Origin: Streptomyces albiflavescens
GTDB taxonomy: Bacteria; Actinomycetota; Actinomycetes; Streptomycetales; Streptomycetaceae
DNA length: 64,000 bases
Direction of reading: 5' to 3'
Assembly: GCF_014645835.1 (NCBI RefSeq)
Contig: NZ_BMMM01000005.1
Span: 303,733 to 367,732 of the forward strand
Part shown: positions 1 through 8,779 of the stretch, piece by piece
Layout of the letters: each line of letters starts with the position of its first letter
How positions within the stretch are numbered: the first letter of the stretch is position 1
Made by a program: the position numbers and the translations under genes
The notes under the pieces: model-generated
Database searches by the model: none
The model's input: only the letters and a program-made list of their open reading frames with translations
What the model was told of the DNA's origin: nothing

Positions 1-60
1 GTGGCGCGCCACCGGTCATCGGGGTGTGGGCACCGGCGTCATGAGCCGGGGGTCAGCAGG

Positions 61-483
61 TCAGTGCCAGCGTCCGCCGCGGTCGTCACGGTCGTGGTCG
101 CCACCGCGCCAGCCAACGCTCCTGTGCCAGCCGCCCCGGTCGCGCCAACCGTCGCCGTCTCGGTGGTGGTCGTAGCGGTGGTCGCCGTCACGGCGGTGGT
201 CATAGCGGTGGTCGTAGCGGTGGTCGTAGCGGTGGTCACCGTCTCGGCGGTGGTCGTAGCGGTGGTCGTAGCGGTGGTCACCGTCACGACGGTGGTCGCG
301 ACCCCAGGAGTGGTCGTCCCGTTGCGGGGAGTCGTGCTCCACACCTCTGATGAGCACCGCGCTGTGCTGCGGGCGGCTCGGGTGGTGGTCGGCGGCCATG
401 GCCGGGAGCGCCGCCGCGCCCACGACAGCAGCGGCCAAGGCTGTGGCGACGGTCAGACGGCGGACGGAAGCAAAAACGGACAC
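61..483 (-). CDS. Secreted His/Asp/Arg-rich repeat protein
   Basis: The protein has about 140 residues. An N-terminal signal peptide (SVRRLTVATALAAAVVGAAA, ending near AMA-AD) marks it as exported. The mature part is almost entirely His, Asp, Arg, Gly and Tyr, with tandem DHRYDHRYDHRRDGD-type units encoded by a roughly 12-bp DNA repeat (about 172-300). I chose the GTG at 483 because an AGGGGGAC ribosome site lies just upstream and the signal peptide starts there; longer in-frame starts add an untypical leader. The His/Asp density suggests metal binding or a charged matrix role, but this is inference. No catalytic domain is visible. Related low-complexity exported proteins occur in streptomycetes without known function. 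Confidence 0.7.
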   Translation of the reverse strand: MSVFASVRRLTVATALAAAVVGAAALPAMAADHHPSRPQHSAVLIRGVEHDSPQRDDHSWGRDHRRDGDHRYDHRYDHRRDGDHRYDHRYDHRYDHRRDGDHRYDHHRDGDGWRDRGGWHRSVGWRGGDHDRDDRGGRWH

Positions 484-640
484 GCGGGTCCCCCTTCGCA
501 AGGGTGCGCACACCCGCCGGCACGGAACGGCATCGGAGACCGCCGACCAGCGGGGTGTGTTGTGCAGGTGACGGCCGGTCGGCCGCACACCCACACCCTG
601 CAACCCACACGCCAACCCTGTGACAGACGCGCGAAGGGCA

Positions 641-665
641 TTACAGAATCAAGAGATTCCTGTAA
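641..665. promoter_or_regulatory. Near-palindromic element upstream of the HDR-rich gene
   Basis: TTACAG-AATC and GATTCCTGTAA form an inverted repeat with one bulged base around an AAGA centre, about 160 bp upstream of the GTG at 483. It could be an operator or a leader hairpin. No regulator is assigned. Confidence 0.3.
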
Positions 666-1040
666 CTCTCACATGCAATGACCATTTACGAGTTGAATGA
701 ACCGTTTTGGCACCATATAGACCGTTCTGCCCCCTGGAAACACCGACCTGCGGCGACCGTCCGTCGACTCTCGCCACCCCGACCGGCACCAGGCGCTCAC
801 CCGAAAGTGAGTAACAAGCACTACGCCGGTCAGCCCACCAGACGGTTCCCCGGCTTTCACCAGTCGTACGTAGCGCGCGACGACCGAGGACTTCTTGAGC
901 TCACCGAGCGGGAAACGTGGTGACGATGCCCTCGATGTGGTCGGGGAAGCCGGATGGACGAGCGAGCGTGCTGACGACCTCGGCAAGAGCAGGCAAGTGT
1001 GCGGCGGCGCAACACTGCGCGGTTCCCTACTCGGGGCCGG
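666..1040. other. No supportable gene
   Basis: Open frames exist on both strands, but none has a ribosome site, a recognisable domain or sensible composition. The right end runs into the acyl-CoA dehydrogenase remnant. Confidence 0.5.
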
Positions 1041-1044
1041 CGGG

Positions 1045-1480
1045 GTCGTTGCGGGACCGGGTCGGACGAAGGCGCTCTCACCGGTGACCGCCTTGCCGAC
1101 GATGAGGGTGTTCACCTCGCGGGTGCCTTCGAGTGAGTAGATGACCTCGGCGTCGGCAAAGAGAACCGGGCGATGCCGTGGTCGAGTACGTGCCGTTGTC
1201 CCCCGAAGATCTCCCCGCACCGCGCACGACCTCGCGCATCCGCGAGGTGACGTACGCCGTCGCCGGCGAGGAGTGCTCGTCACGGAAGACGCCGGCGTCC
1301 TGCTTGACCAGCAGGTCCTGCACCATCTGGAACCGTGCGATCGGACGGCCGAACTGCCGGACTTCCGTGGCGTAGTGGAGAGCCGGCTCGTAGGCGCCGA
1401 TCATCACACCGAAGGCCTGCCAGGCGACCCCGCTGCGGGCGGCGCGGAGGATCTCCGCACCGGCGTTTCAGGCACAGCCC
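1045..1480 (-). pseudogene. Acyl-CoA dehydrogenase C-terminal remnant
   Basis: Read on the minus strand, three adjoining frames give the conserved C-terminal half of a glutaryl-CoA-type acyl-CoA dehydrogenase: ARSGVAWQAFGVMIGAYEPA, then FGRPIARFQMVQDLLVKQ (the Q-F-G-R-P-I FAD/dimer motif), then EVIYSLEGTREVNTLIVGKA (the Y-E/L-G-T motif near the adenine site). At least two frameshifts separate the pieces, around 1190 and 1475, and an in-frame stop precedes the first. The N-terminal two thirds are missing, so the gene cannot make an active enzyme. Confidence 0.75.
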
Positions 1481-1499
1481 CCATGGCCAGGGCCTCTGT

Positions 1500-1540
1500 C
1501 AGTTCCGTGATCGCGACGACAGCTCCGTGATCGCGACGAC
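1500..1540. repeat. 20-bp direct tandem repeat
   Basis: AGTTCCGTGATCGCGACGAC is followed at once by AGCTCCGTGATCGCGACGAC, a two-copy tandem with one mismatch. It lies just upstream of the acyl-CoA dehydrogenase remnant and may mark a small duplication during decay. Confidence 0.6.
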
Positions 1541-1674
1541 CCGCCGGTCCAGCAAGGCTTCCGCCTACGCGAGCTCGGCCAGAACTGGGGACATGGAGGC
1601 GCGGGCCTGACCAAGGATCACGCCTCGACCGACTAGTGGGCCACCAGCGTGTCACCGCCTGCGTGAAGACGAGG

Positions 1675-2028
1675 TCAGGCGGGCTGCCACAGCTCGACCC
1701 GATTGCCCTCAGGATCGGTGACCCAGCCGAATCGGCCGACACCCTCCATGTCCTGCGTCTCTTCAGCCACGTCCGCTCCCTTGGCGCGCAATTGCGCGAG
1801 CATCGCATCCAGGTCGCGGACCCGGAAGTTGAGCATGCTTTGCTGGGCGCGGGACCCGAAGTAGTCGGTCTCGGACTCGAACGTCGCGAACACCGTCAGC
1901 CCGGTTTCCTGACGCCACAGGCCGTTCTCATCGGCGTCCAGGCCTAGGCAATCGCGATACCACGCGCTCAGGGCCGCCGGGTCGGCGGCCCGCATGAAGT
2001 ATCCACCGATTCCAAGCACACGTTCCAT
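1675..2028 (-). CDS. VOC (glyoxalase/bleomycin resistance) family protein
   Basis: A 117-residue single-module vicinal oxygen chelate protein. It begins MERVLGIGGYFMRAADP and shows the usual beta-alpha-beta-beta-beta pattern: AALSAWYRDCLGL in the first helix, a central FRVRDLDAMLAQLRAKGADV helix, and the terminal FGWVTDPEGNRVELWQPA strand with the metal-ligand-position Glu. The ATG at 2028 is chosen because family members start at this motif; the longer frame adds an unrelated leader. Single-module members usually dimerise and act as lyases, dioxygenases or binding proteins. The substrate is not predictable. It runs into the next minus-strand gene region with only about 110 bp between. Confidence 0.85.
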   Translation of the reverse strand: MERVLGIGGYFMRAADPAALSAWYRDCLGLDADENGLWRQETGLTVFATFESETDYFGSRAQQSMLNFRVRDLDAMLAQLRAKGADVAEETQDMEGVGRFGWVTDPEGNRVELWQPA

Positions 2029-2144
2029 GCCGCTATCTTGCCAGGACGGTGATCGGGCGGGCTGGTGTTTGCGCACCGGAGGTGGCCCTGATCGGGTTTG
2101 CACGAACGTGTCGCGACGGTCGGGCAGCTGAAGGTTGGCCACGG

Positions 2145-2570
2145 TCAGAGGGTGAGCAGCCGGACGAGCAACACCGTCACCGTGCCCACTGTGAACATCG
2201 ACCCCAGCACGGTGAACAGCAGGTCAACCGTCCTCATGTCCCAGCCCTCGATCGCAAACCGGTGTGGGGCTTCCGGATCGTATTGGACTATCACGTACGC
2301 CCCCACGCCGAAGTTGTTTCCGACCACTCCGCGGCCGAACCTGGATGAGTACTCGCACGTGCGCCCGTCCCGGGCCGTCCAGGCCGCGACCGGGTGGTAA
2401 AACGTGGCGCCTTCGTCGTCCCGCCTCGCATCGTGGCGGACGATCCGAGCCTCGGCAGTGACACCAATACGGCGGAGCGCGCTCGCGCGGCGGAGGCCGT
2501 ACACGCCGAAACTGAGGAAGATCGTGCCGATCGTCAGGGGGATGAGGGAGAAGAGCCATTCGCGTTCCAT
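2145..2570 (-). CDS. DUF3592-type membrane protein
   Basis: A 141-residue protein with a membrane segment at each end (about residues 6-24 and 116-138) and a soluble middle. The centre carries the pattern typical of DUF3592: a variable loop, then FYHPVAAWTARDGRTCEYSS and VGAYVIVQYDPEAPHRFAIE, where VxVxYDPxxP is the hallmark. Function is unknown in the family; a beta-rich domain exposed at the membrane surface is expected. The start ATG at 2570 opens directly into the first membrane helix. It could be transcribed with the VOC gene downstream (115-bp gap). Confidence 0.75.
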   Translation of the reverse strand: MEREWLFSLIPLTIGTIFLSFGVYGLRRASALRRIGVTAEARIVRHDARRDDEGATFYHPVAAWTARDGRTCEYSSRFGRGVVGNNFGVGAYVIVQYDPEAPHRFAIEGWDMRTVDLLFTVLGSMFTVGTVTVLLVRLLTL

Positions 2571-3137
2571 GTGTTACGCGACGCGTGCGCTGGGGGTGTC
2601 GGTTGCGGGTGGAGCTGCAGTGACAATCCTCAGGTGGGGCTCTTCTTGACGACCAAACTTCAGTGAGCCTCCTCAGCCTTCGGCGCGAAAGGACACTGGA
2701 CTCACGCGGGCCGCCCGGCCCACTGAACCCGCGACGGGCGTTCCGGCACCTCACTGAACCCAATTCGTCGGTTCCGCAGGATGGTCTTATGGGCACGACC
2801 GTGGCGGGGTGAGGACGAACTAGACCGTCATTCGCCGCTTGTCGCGGGCACGGAAGGCTCCACGCGATGCAGTGATGCGGGCCCGGACCTGACGATGGGA
2901 GGCGTTGATCACATGTCCGGGACGGCGCCACTGGCCCATCTGGAAGCCAGGTATGCCCAACACCCGGACAGACTCACCTACTTCACGGCGCCGCCGGCCC
3001 TTGCAGACCCGCACAACAACAGCCACACACACTCACCCCCCGGACCCCACATGCCGGTCCGGCCAGGTGGCATGTCCCTCGACTCTGCCACCCGGCCGGA
3101 CCGGACCTCACGCAAGACCGTCCACGACGGTCAGACG
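2571..3137. other. Gene-free stretch between DUF3592 and the TN/GN-repeat gene
   Basis: About 570 bp without a supportable gene. The open frame reading through from 2781 on the plus strand is the complement of the repeat gene and ends in Val-Leu/Gly-Val runs, so it is rejected. Confidence 0.5.
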
Positions 3138-3719
<582 letters not shown>

Positions 3720-3739
3720 GAGAATTCCTCCGGTGGGAA

Positions 3740-3860
3740 AAGCTGAGAAGAAAAAAGGGGGGTGATTACCGAACGACCCCTTGCCACAATTTCGTGGGTC
3801 TTTTCGGCCGGGACTCTTGTCCCGTAAAACGCTCCGCCGGGATTGTTTTCGGCGGTGCGG
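3740..3860 (-). promoter_or_regulatory. Structured leader of the TN/GN-repeat gene
   Basis: Two hairpins lie upstream of the start: a perfect 6-bp stem with a 4-base loop at 3809-3824 (CGGGAC/GTCCCG) and a 6-bp stem at 3834-3855 (CCGCCG/CGGCGG). The stretch is less GC-rich than its surroundings, as promoters and leaders often are. No known riboswitch class was recognised. Confidence 0.3.
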
Positions 3861-3864
3861 GCGG

Positions 3865-5122
3865 GCCACCTGATCTGCGTGAACCCATGCCTCAATTAAG
3901 CCCCGGCAGGCGCACCCCGTCATGACGCTGAATGTCGGGGCTTGACACACCACCACAGACGCGTTAAAAACCCCGCCCGTCATGCACCCGGCAAGGCCCC
4001 CGGCATGACAGGCCGCCGCGCCCTCCCGCACCAACCGGCGCGCCCTTCGCACCGGCACTGTCCGGCGCACAGGCCCGCACGAACCCGCCACGCCCGACAC
4101 CGCAGGGGCAAGCCCCTCGACCCCTGGCGCATCAGGTTCCGGGCCTGTCCCGGGGCGGGTTCCGCGCCTGTCCCAAGGCAGGTCGGCCGGCAATGTCAGC
4201 GCCCTCGACGCCGGCCCGGCGATGCCCCCGCCCACCATGCCCCCGCACCGGCGGCCACGCGCCAGATCCCCGCCAGATCCCGCCAGTCACACCTGCCCTC
4301 CCGGCGATCTGCGGCCGACCCACACACACCTGCGCCGCCGGCACGGCCCGTGAGCGCAGTGGGCTCCCCAGACACGTCCGCGCGCCCCGTACAGAGCCCG
4401 GCCGGCCCCCACCCGGCCGAGAGTTTCCGGCCCTCTGCCGCAGCCCCGGTCACCGCCACAGCCCGCCCCTGTCCTGCCATGCCGCCGCCACACTCTCACC
4501 CGACCCGCCCTCACCGCCGGTCCAACCCACGCCGCCGGCGCGGGCCGGGCGTGGCAGAGCACTCCCGGCCCGCGCATGACCGCCCCCACCGGCACCCCCA
4601 CCGGCGCTCCCGCCGAGGCCGCGAGCCGCCGGGACCCGCCAGCCCCGGCCGTGGCCCCGGCAAACCCTCCGATCCACCTTCGCCGCGCCCGTGGCACCCC
4701 ACGCGCCAGGGCCGCCGCCGTTTCACGCGCTCCCGGCCGGCGCTGACGCCTCACGCCGGAACCGTTCCCCTCCCCCGCGGTGCAGGCGCCTGCGCCCGCC
4801 GGCACGTGATCCAGCCGCGCAAGCCGTGCAGCAGCCGGGCTCCCGGACGGCCGCCAGGCGGCCCTGCGGCCCTTTCACGGGCCCCCGCACCACACCGGCT
4901 GCAGCGTCAAGCCCCGAGTTGTCGCAGCGTGACGCGGTGGCACCGCCCGGGCCCTACTCGAAATGCGGACCAGCAGGCCCGCAGCCGCACGACAGGAACC
5001 AACCCCCAGTCAGGGCTGCGGCCCCTGCCGCCGGCCCGCCCCAAACCCGCCCCTACCGGCCGGGGAGCCCGCCCCCCACAGCCCTCCCCGCACCCGGTAC
5101 GAACGAACGGAAACCCCCTCTC
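3865..5122. other. Long C-rich stretch without a supportable gene
   Basis: About 1.25 kb with a strong excess of C over G on the plus strand, continuous in style with the peptidase gene that follows. Open frames on both strands are long but made of Pro/Arg/His or Gly/Ala/Val runs without domain, signal or ribosome site. Two short direct repeats (GGTTCC-GCCTGTCCC) sit at about 4136-4173. It is either a decayed region or a long upstream region. Confidence 0.5.
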
Positions 5123-6712
5123 ATGTCCCCCCTCACCAAGACCCGCCGCACCGGCCTCTCCACTGCCCGGCGCACCGGCGCGCTGACCGCCACCGTCGCA
5201 GTCATCGCCACCGCCCTCGCCGGATGGACCGCCCACGCCTCCCCCCAACCTGCGGACACCTCCGGCCAGCTGCCCAGCTCACTGACCGCACAAAGCCTCA
5301 ACTGGCACACCTGCGCCCCACCCACCCCCGCACAGGGCACCCAGCCCGCCCCGGGCCGCGCCTGGCAGTGCGCCACCATAAAAGCCCCCCTGGACTACAC
5401 CCACCCCGACAAAAAGACCATCAGCCTCGCACTGATCCGCACCAAGGCCACCGACCCCCACCGGCGCATCGGCTCACTGCTGTTCAACTTCGGCGGCCCC
5501 GGCGCCTCCGGCGTCTCCATACTCCCCACCTTCGGCGACGAGTTCCAGACCCTCAACACCCGCTACGACCTGGTCGGCTTCGACCCCCGCGGCGTCGGCG
5601 CAAGCGCCCCCGTCACCTGCCTCACCGACAAGGAAACCGACGCCTACTACACCGGCAACAGCCCCGGCGACACCGCCCTGCCCCAGGACCCCGCCACCTT
5701 CGCCCGGCACTACCTCAACAGCTGCCGGAACAACTCCGGCAACATCCTCAGCCACGTCGACACCGTCAGCGCCGCACGCGACATGGACCTCATGCGCCAC
5801 GTCCTCGGCGACCGCAAACTGCACTACTTCGGCATGTCCTACGGCACCAAACTCGGCGCCGTCTACGCCCACCTCTACCCCCACCACGTCGGCCACCTCG
5901 TCCTGGACGCCGTCATGGACCCCACCAAAACCCCCCTCCAAGAAGCCCTCGCCCAGACAGCCGGCTTCCAGCTCGCACTGGACAACTACATGAAGGACTG
6001 CGCCGCCGCCCACGGCGCCGCCTGCCCCACCGGCACCACAGGCAGTGACGGCGGCAACCAGAAACTCGTCGCCCTGCTCACCGCCCTCAACCAACACCCC
6101 CTGCCCACCCGCGACGGCCGCAAGCTCACCGCCGACCTGGCCTTCACCGGCATCATGTCAGCGCTCTACTCCCAGAGCGCCTGGCCCACCCTGACTACCG
6201 CACTCAACGAAGCCCAGCACCACGGCCGCGGCGACACCCTCCTCGCCCTCGCCGACGCCTACAACGGCCGTGACCCCCAAGGCCGCTACTCCAACATCAA
6301 CAGCGCGAACACCGCCATCAACTGCGCCGACCAGAAACAGCGCTACACCGACACCGACATCACCACCCACCTCCCCCAATTCCGCGACGCCTCCCCCCTC
6401 TTCGGCGACGCCATGGCCTGGAGCCTCACCACCTGCACCGGCTGGCCCACCGCCACCACCACCGACACCCCCAACGTCAACGCCCCCGGCTCCGCCCCCA
6501 TCCTCGTCATCGGCAACACCGGCGACCCCGCCACCCCCTACCAAGGCGCCCGCCACATGGCCCACGCCCTCGGCACTGGTGTCGGCATCCACATCACCCT
6601 CACCGGCCAAGGCCACGGCGGCTACACCAGCAACAACACCTGCCTCACGAACCTCGTCGACCACTACCTCCTCAACAACACCACCCCCCCAAACAACACC
6701 ACCTGCACCTAA
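5123..6712 (+). CDS. Secreted alpha/beta-hydrolase peptidase (S33 tripeptidyl aminopeptidase type)
   Basis: A 529-residue exported hydrolase, the usual length of the SlpD/SlpE/tripeptidyl aminopeptidase group. The signal peptide (residues 1-35) ends near ASPQ. Core features: an oxyanion-side LLFNFGGPGASG near residue 125, YDLVGFDPRGVGAS, the nucleophile elbow GMSYGTKLG near residue 240, a helical lid, the acid ILVIGNTGDPATPY and the histidine GQGHGGYTS. Members remove N-terminal peptides from extracellular proteins. I chose the ATG at 5123 because it opens the signal peptide; the frame is open for 430 bp upstream but that part is not protein-like. Codon use is extremely C-ending. A strong hairpin follows. 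Confidence 0.9.
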   Translation: MSPLTKTRRTGLSTARRTGALTATVAVIATALAGWTAHASPQPADTSGQLPSSLTAQSLNWHTCAPPTPAQGTQPAPGRAWQCATIKAPLDYTHPDKKTISLALIRTKATDPHRRIGSLLFNFGGPGASGVSILPTFGDEFQTLNTRYDLVGFDPRGVGASAPVTCLTDKETDAYYTGNSPGDTALPQDPATFARHYLNSCRNNSGNILSHVDTVSAARDMDLMRHVLGDRKLHYFGMSYGTKLGAVYAHLYPHHVGHLVLDAVMDPTKTPLQEALAQTAGFQLALDNYMKDCAAAHGAACPTGTTGSDGGNQKLVALLTALNQHPLPTRDGRKLTADLAFTGIMSALYSQSAWPTLTTALNEAQHHGRGDTLLALADAYNGRDPQGRYSNINSANTAINCADQKQRYTDTDITTHLPQFRDASPLFGDAMAWSLTTCTGWPTATTTDTPNVNAPGSAPILVIGNTGDPATPYQGARHMAHALGTGVGIHITLTGQGHGGYTSNNTCLTNLVDHYLLNNTTPPNNTTCT

Positions 6713-6800
6713 CACCCCACCGGTGCTGCGCGGCATGCCGCATTACGCGACACGACGCAAGAACACGACAGCGTCACCGGGGCTGATGACACACGGATGT

Positions 6801-6839
6801 GAAGCGACCCCTGCGGCCCAAGGCCGCAGGGGTCGCTTC
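6801..6839. terminator. Perfect 18-bp stem terminator-like hairpin
   Basis: GAAGCGACCCCTGCGGCC, loop CAA, then the exact complement, followed by TTGTTC. It lies between the peptidase stop and pyrE and should end transcription from the peptidase. Confidence 0.85.
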
Positions 6840-6995
6840 TTGTTCACCGCACCGGCTTCGCAGCCACAGCGCCGGATTCGCGCTCACGGCGCCGCTCCGA
6901 CACGACGCCGGGATGGTGGGTGGGCCTCCTTGACCCAGTGCCGCGTGGGGAGCCGGTGTCCTGGCCGGACAGGACGACTGGAAGACTGGGCGCCT

Positions 6996-7526
6996 GTGAC
7001 CCATTCCGATCTTGCTCGCCGTATTCATGCCGCCTCTCATCTGACCGGGCACTTCACCCTTCGATCTGGACGCACTGCCACCGAATACTTCGACAAGTAC
7101 CGGTTCGAGGCCGACCCCGTTCTGCTGGACGACATTGCCCAGCGGATGCTCCCGCTGGTGCCAACTGGCACCGAAGTACTGGCCGGCCTGGAGATGGGCG
7201 GCATCCCGGTAGTGACCGCACTCAGCCGACACACGGGTCTGCCCTGCGCGTTCGTGCGCAAGCAGGCCAAACCGTACGGCACTTGCCGTCTCGCCGAGGG
7301 CGCCGAAGTCACGGGCCGCCGGGTACTGGTCGTCGAGGACGTCGTCACCAGCGGCGGACAAATCGTCCTGTCAACCACGGACTTGCGTAGCCTGGGAGCC
7401 CAGGTGCACGAAGCCCTGTGCGTGATCGACCGTGAACAGGGCGGCGCCGATGCCCTCGCAGCCGAGAACATCCGCCTGCTGTCACTGCTGACGGCAGCAG
7501 ACCTGCGCACCGCTGCAGCCGCCTGA
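6996..7526 (+). CDS. pyrE: Orotate phosphoribosyltransferase
   Basis: A 176-residue PRTase that joins orotate to PRPP to give OMP in pyrimidine synthesis. The PRPP-binding loop VLVVEDVVTSGGQ (about residues 108-120) is complete. Other family features are the flexible-loop FVRKQAKPYGT, GLEMGGIPVVTAL and an N-terminal HLTGHFTLRSGRTATEYFDKY block. The GTG at 6996 is selected because homologues start just before this block; upstream codons are unlike any PRTase. It stands alone, not beside other pyr genes. This could be a second, accessory copy. An alternative reading is an orotate-PRTase-like salvage enzyme. Confidence 0.88.
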   Translation: MTHSDLARRIHAASHLTGHFTLRSGRTATEYFDKYRFEADPVLLDDIAQRMLPLVPTGTEVLAGLEMGGIPVVTALSRHTGLPCAFVRKQAKPYGTCRLAEGAEVTGRRVLVVEDVVTSGGQIVLSTTDLRSLGAQVHEALCVIDREQGGADALAAENIRLLSLLTAADLRTAAAA

Positions 7527-7747
7527 CCGGACAGGCCGGCGGCCAGTCGGTTGCGTGGGTCTCGGTGATGGCCACACAGATAACGGACTCGTCCAGCATG
7601 CTCAACTCGACGGCGAACGCAGCGAACAGGAACCGCACGGCAAAGTTGCTGACCGAACAGGGCGGGCCACGGCCGGCTGAACCCTGCCGCACTGAGCTGA
7701 ACTGGTTTTTGTAGCGGCCCTGAAACCAGGCGTGATCGCCTCGGCAG

Positions 7748-8077
7748 ATGGGAGAACACAGGTCCGATGCCTGCACCACGGAGTACCCCGACGAGCTGCG
7801 TGAGCGAGCTGTCCGCCAGGTCCCGAACTCGGGCCGTCCAGTCGCACATGTAGCCCAGGATCTGGGCATCCACAAGGAAGCTCTGCGGCACTGGATCCGC
7901 CAGGCCGAGGCCGACCAGGGCGACCGGCCTCACCTGCTCACCACGGCCGAGAAGAGTGAGCTCGCCCAACTCCGCAAGGAGAACGCAGAGCTGAGGCGGG
8001 CGGATGAGATCCTGAAGGCCGCCTCGGTGCTTTTCACGAAGGAGGTCGACCAGCCCCGCACGACGCCGACGCGGTGA
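7748..8077 (+). pseudogene. IS3-family OrfA
   Basis: The frame encodes a 109-residue helix-turn-helix transposase subunit: YPDELRERAVRQV, then DLGIHKEALRHWIRQAEAD (HTH), then a leucine-zipper KSELAQLRKENAELRRADE. This is the standard IS3/IS911 OrfA. It overlaps OrfB by 4 bp, the usual programmed-frameshift layout. OrfA itself looks complete, but the element is dead because OrfB is cut short. Confidence 0.8.
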
Positions 8078-8358
8078 TTAGCCACCTTCGCGACGACTTC
8101 GGGGGCGAGCCGGTCTGCCGGGAGCTGGGCCTTTCGGTCTCGGCAGACCACGCCCACCGCAGGCGGCCGAAGTCCGCCCGGCCCCTGCGCGACGAGCAGT
8201 TGCTGACGAAAATCCGCGCCGTGCACGCCGCCTCCGGCGAGACCAATGGCGCCCGCAGGATCCACCGCCGGCTTCGCCGCGAAGGAGTCGTTACGGCCCG
8301 CTGCACCGTCGAACGGCTGATGCGCGAGGACTGCCTGGAGGACGTCGTCCGAGGCTGA
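8074..8358 (+). pseudogene. IS3-family OrfB, truncated
   Basis: The start of an IS3 OrfB: HLRDDFGGEPVCRELGLSVS, then the HTH_21 region SGETNGARRIHRRLRREGV and VERLMRED. The frame ends at a stop after VVRG. The DDE catalytic core is absent, replaced by an IS110-type fragment. Confidence 0.8.
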
Positions 8359-8360
8359 CA

Positions 8361-8655
8361 GCGGCCGGCGACAACCCAGACCGGATGGACGACGAGGCAC
8401 CCCTCGCCGCACTGTGCGGCGTCAGCCCGGTAGAGGCATCCTCGGACAAGACCCAGCGACGCAGGCTCAACCGAGGCGGCGACCGCCGGGCCAACTCCGC
8501 GCTCCACACCATCGTCCTGGCCCGCTTGCGCCGGGACACCCGCACCCGCGACCACGTAGAGCGTCGTGTTGCCCAGGAGAAGGCCCGCCGTGAAAGCCAT
8601 CCGCTGCCTCAGACGCTACGTCGCACGAGAGATCTATCAGGCGATCAGCCCACCC
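8361..8655 (+). pseudogene. IS110/IS116/IS902-family transposase C-terminal fragment
   Basis: The frame gives ALCGVSPVEASSDKTQRRRL and NRGGDRRANSALHTIVLARL, the signature of the IS110 C-terminal (transposase 20) domain. A frameshift near 8570 separates the tail AIRCLRRYVAREIYQAIS. The N-terminal RuvC-like half is absent. It abuts the IS3 fragment without spacer. Confidence 0.8.
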
Positions 8656-8674
8656 AAGTGCACTGCGGCGTCGG

Positions 8675-8758
8675 CGTATTGACATCCACAGGGGCATCAA
8701 ACTTGCCGTCCGCTACGAGGCGACCGTCTTCGTAGCGGCCATCAGCGAGTGGCTGTGA
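8675..8758 (+). pseudogene. Short transposase-like C-terminal tail
   Basis: The frame reads RIDIHRGIKLAVRYEATVFV and ends AAISEWL-stop. It looks like the last 27 residues of a transposase, family not assigned. Confidence 0.4.
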
Positions 8759-8779
8759 CCAGCACATTCGATGCACGCC

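Noticed and set aside
1..681. Plus-strand frame rich in Val-Val-Ala
   Set aside because: It is the complement of the HDR-repeat gene; the composition follows from the repeat and there is no ribosome site or domain.
3942..5186. 414-codon plus frame before the peptidase, and Gly/Ala-rich minus frames opposite
   Set aside because: Arg/Pro/His or Gly/Ala runs caused by base bias, no domain, overlaps the peptidase signal peptide.
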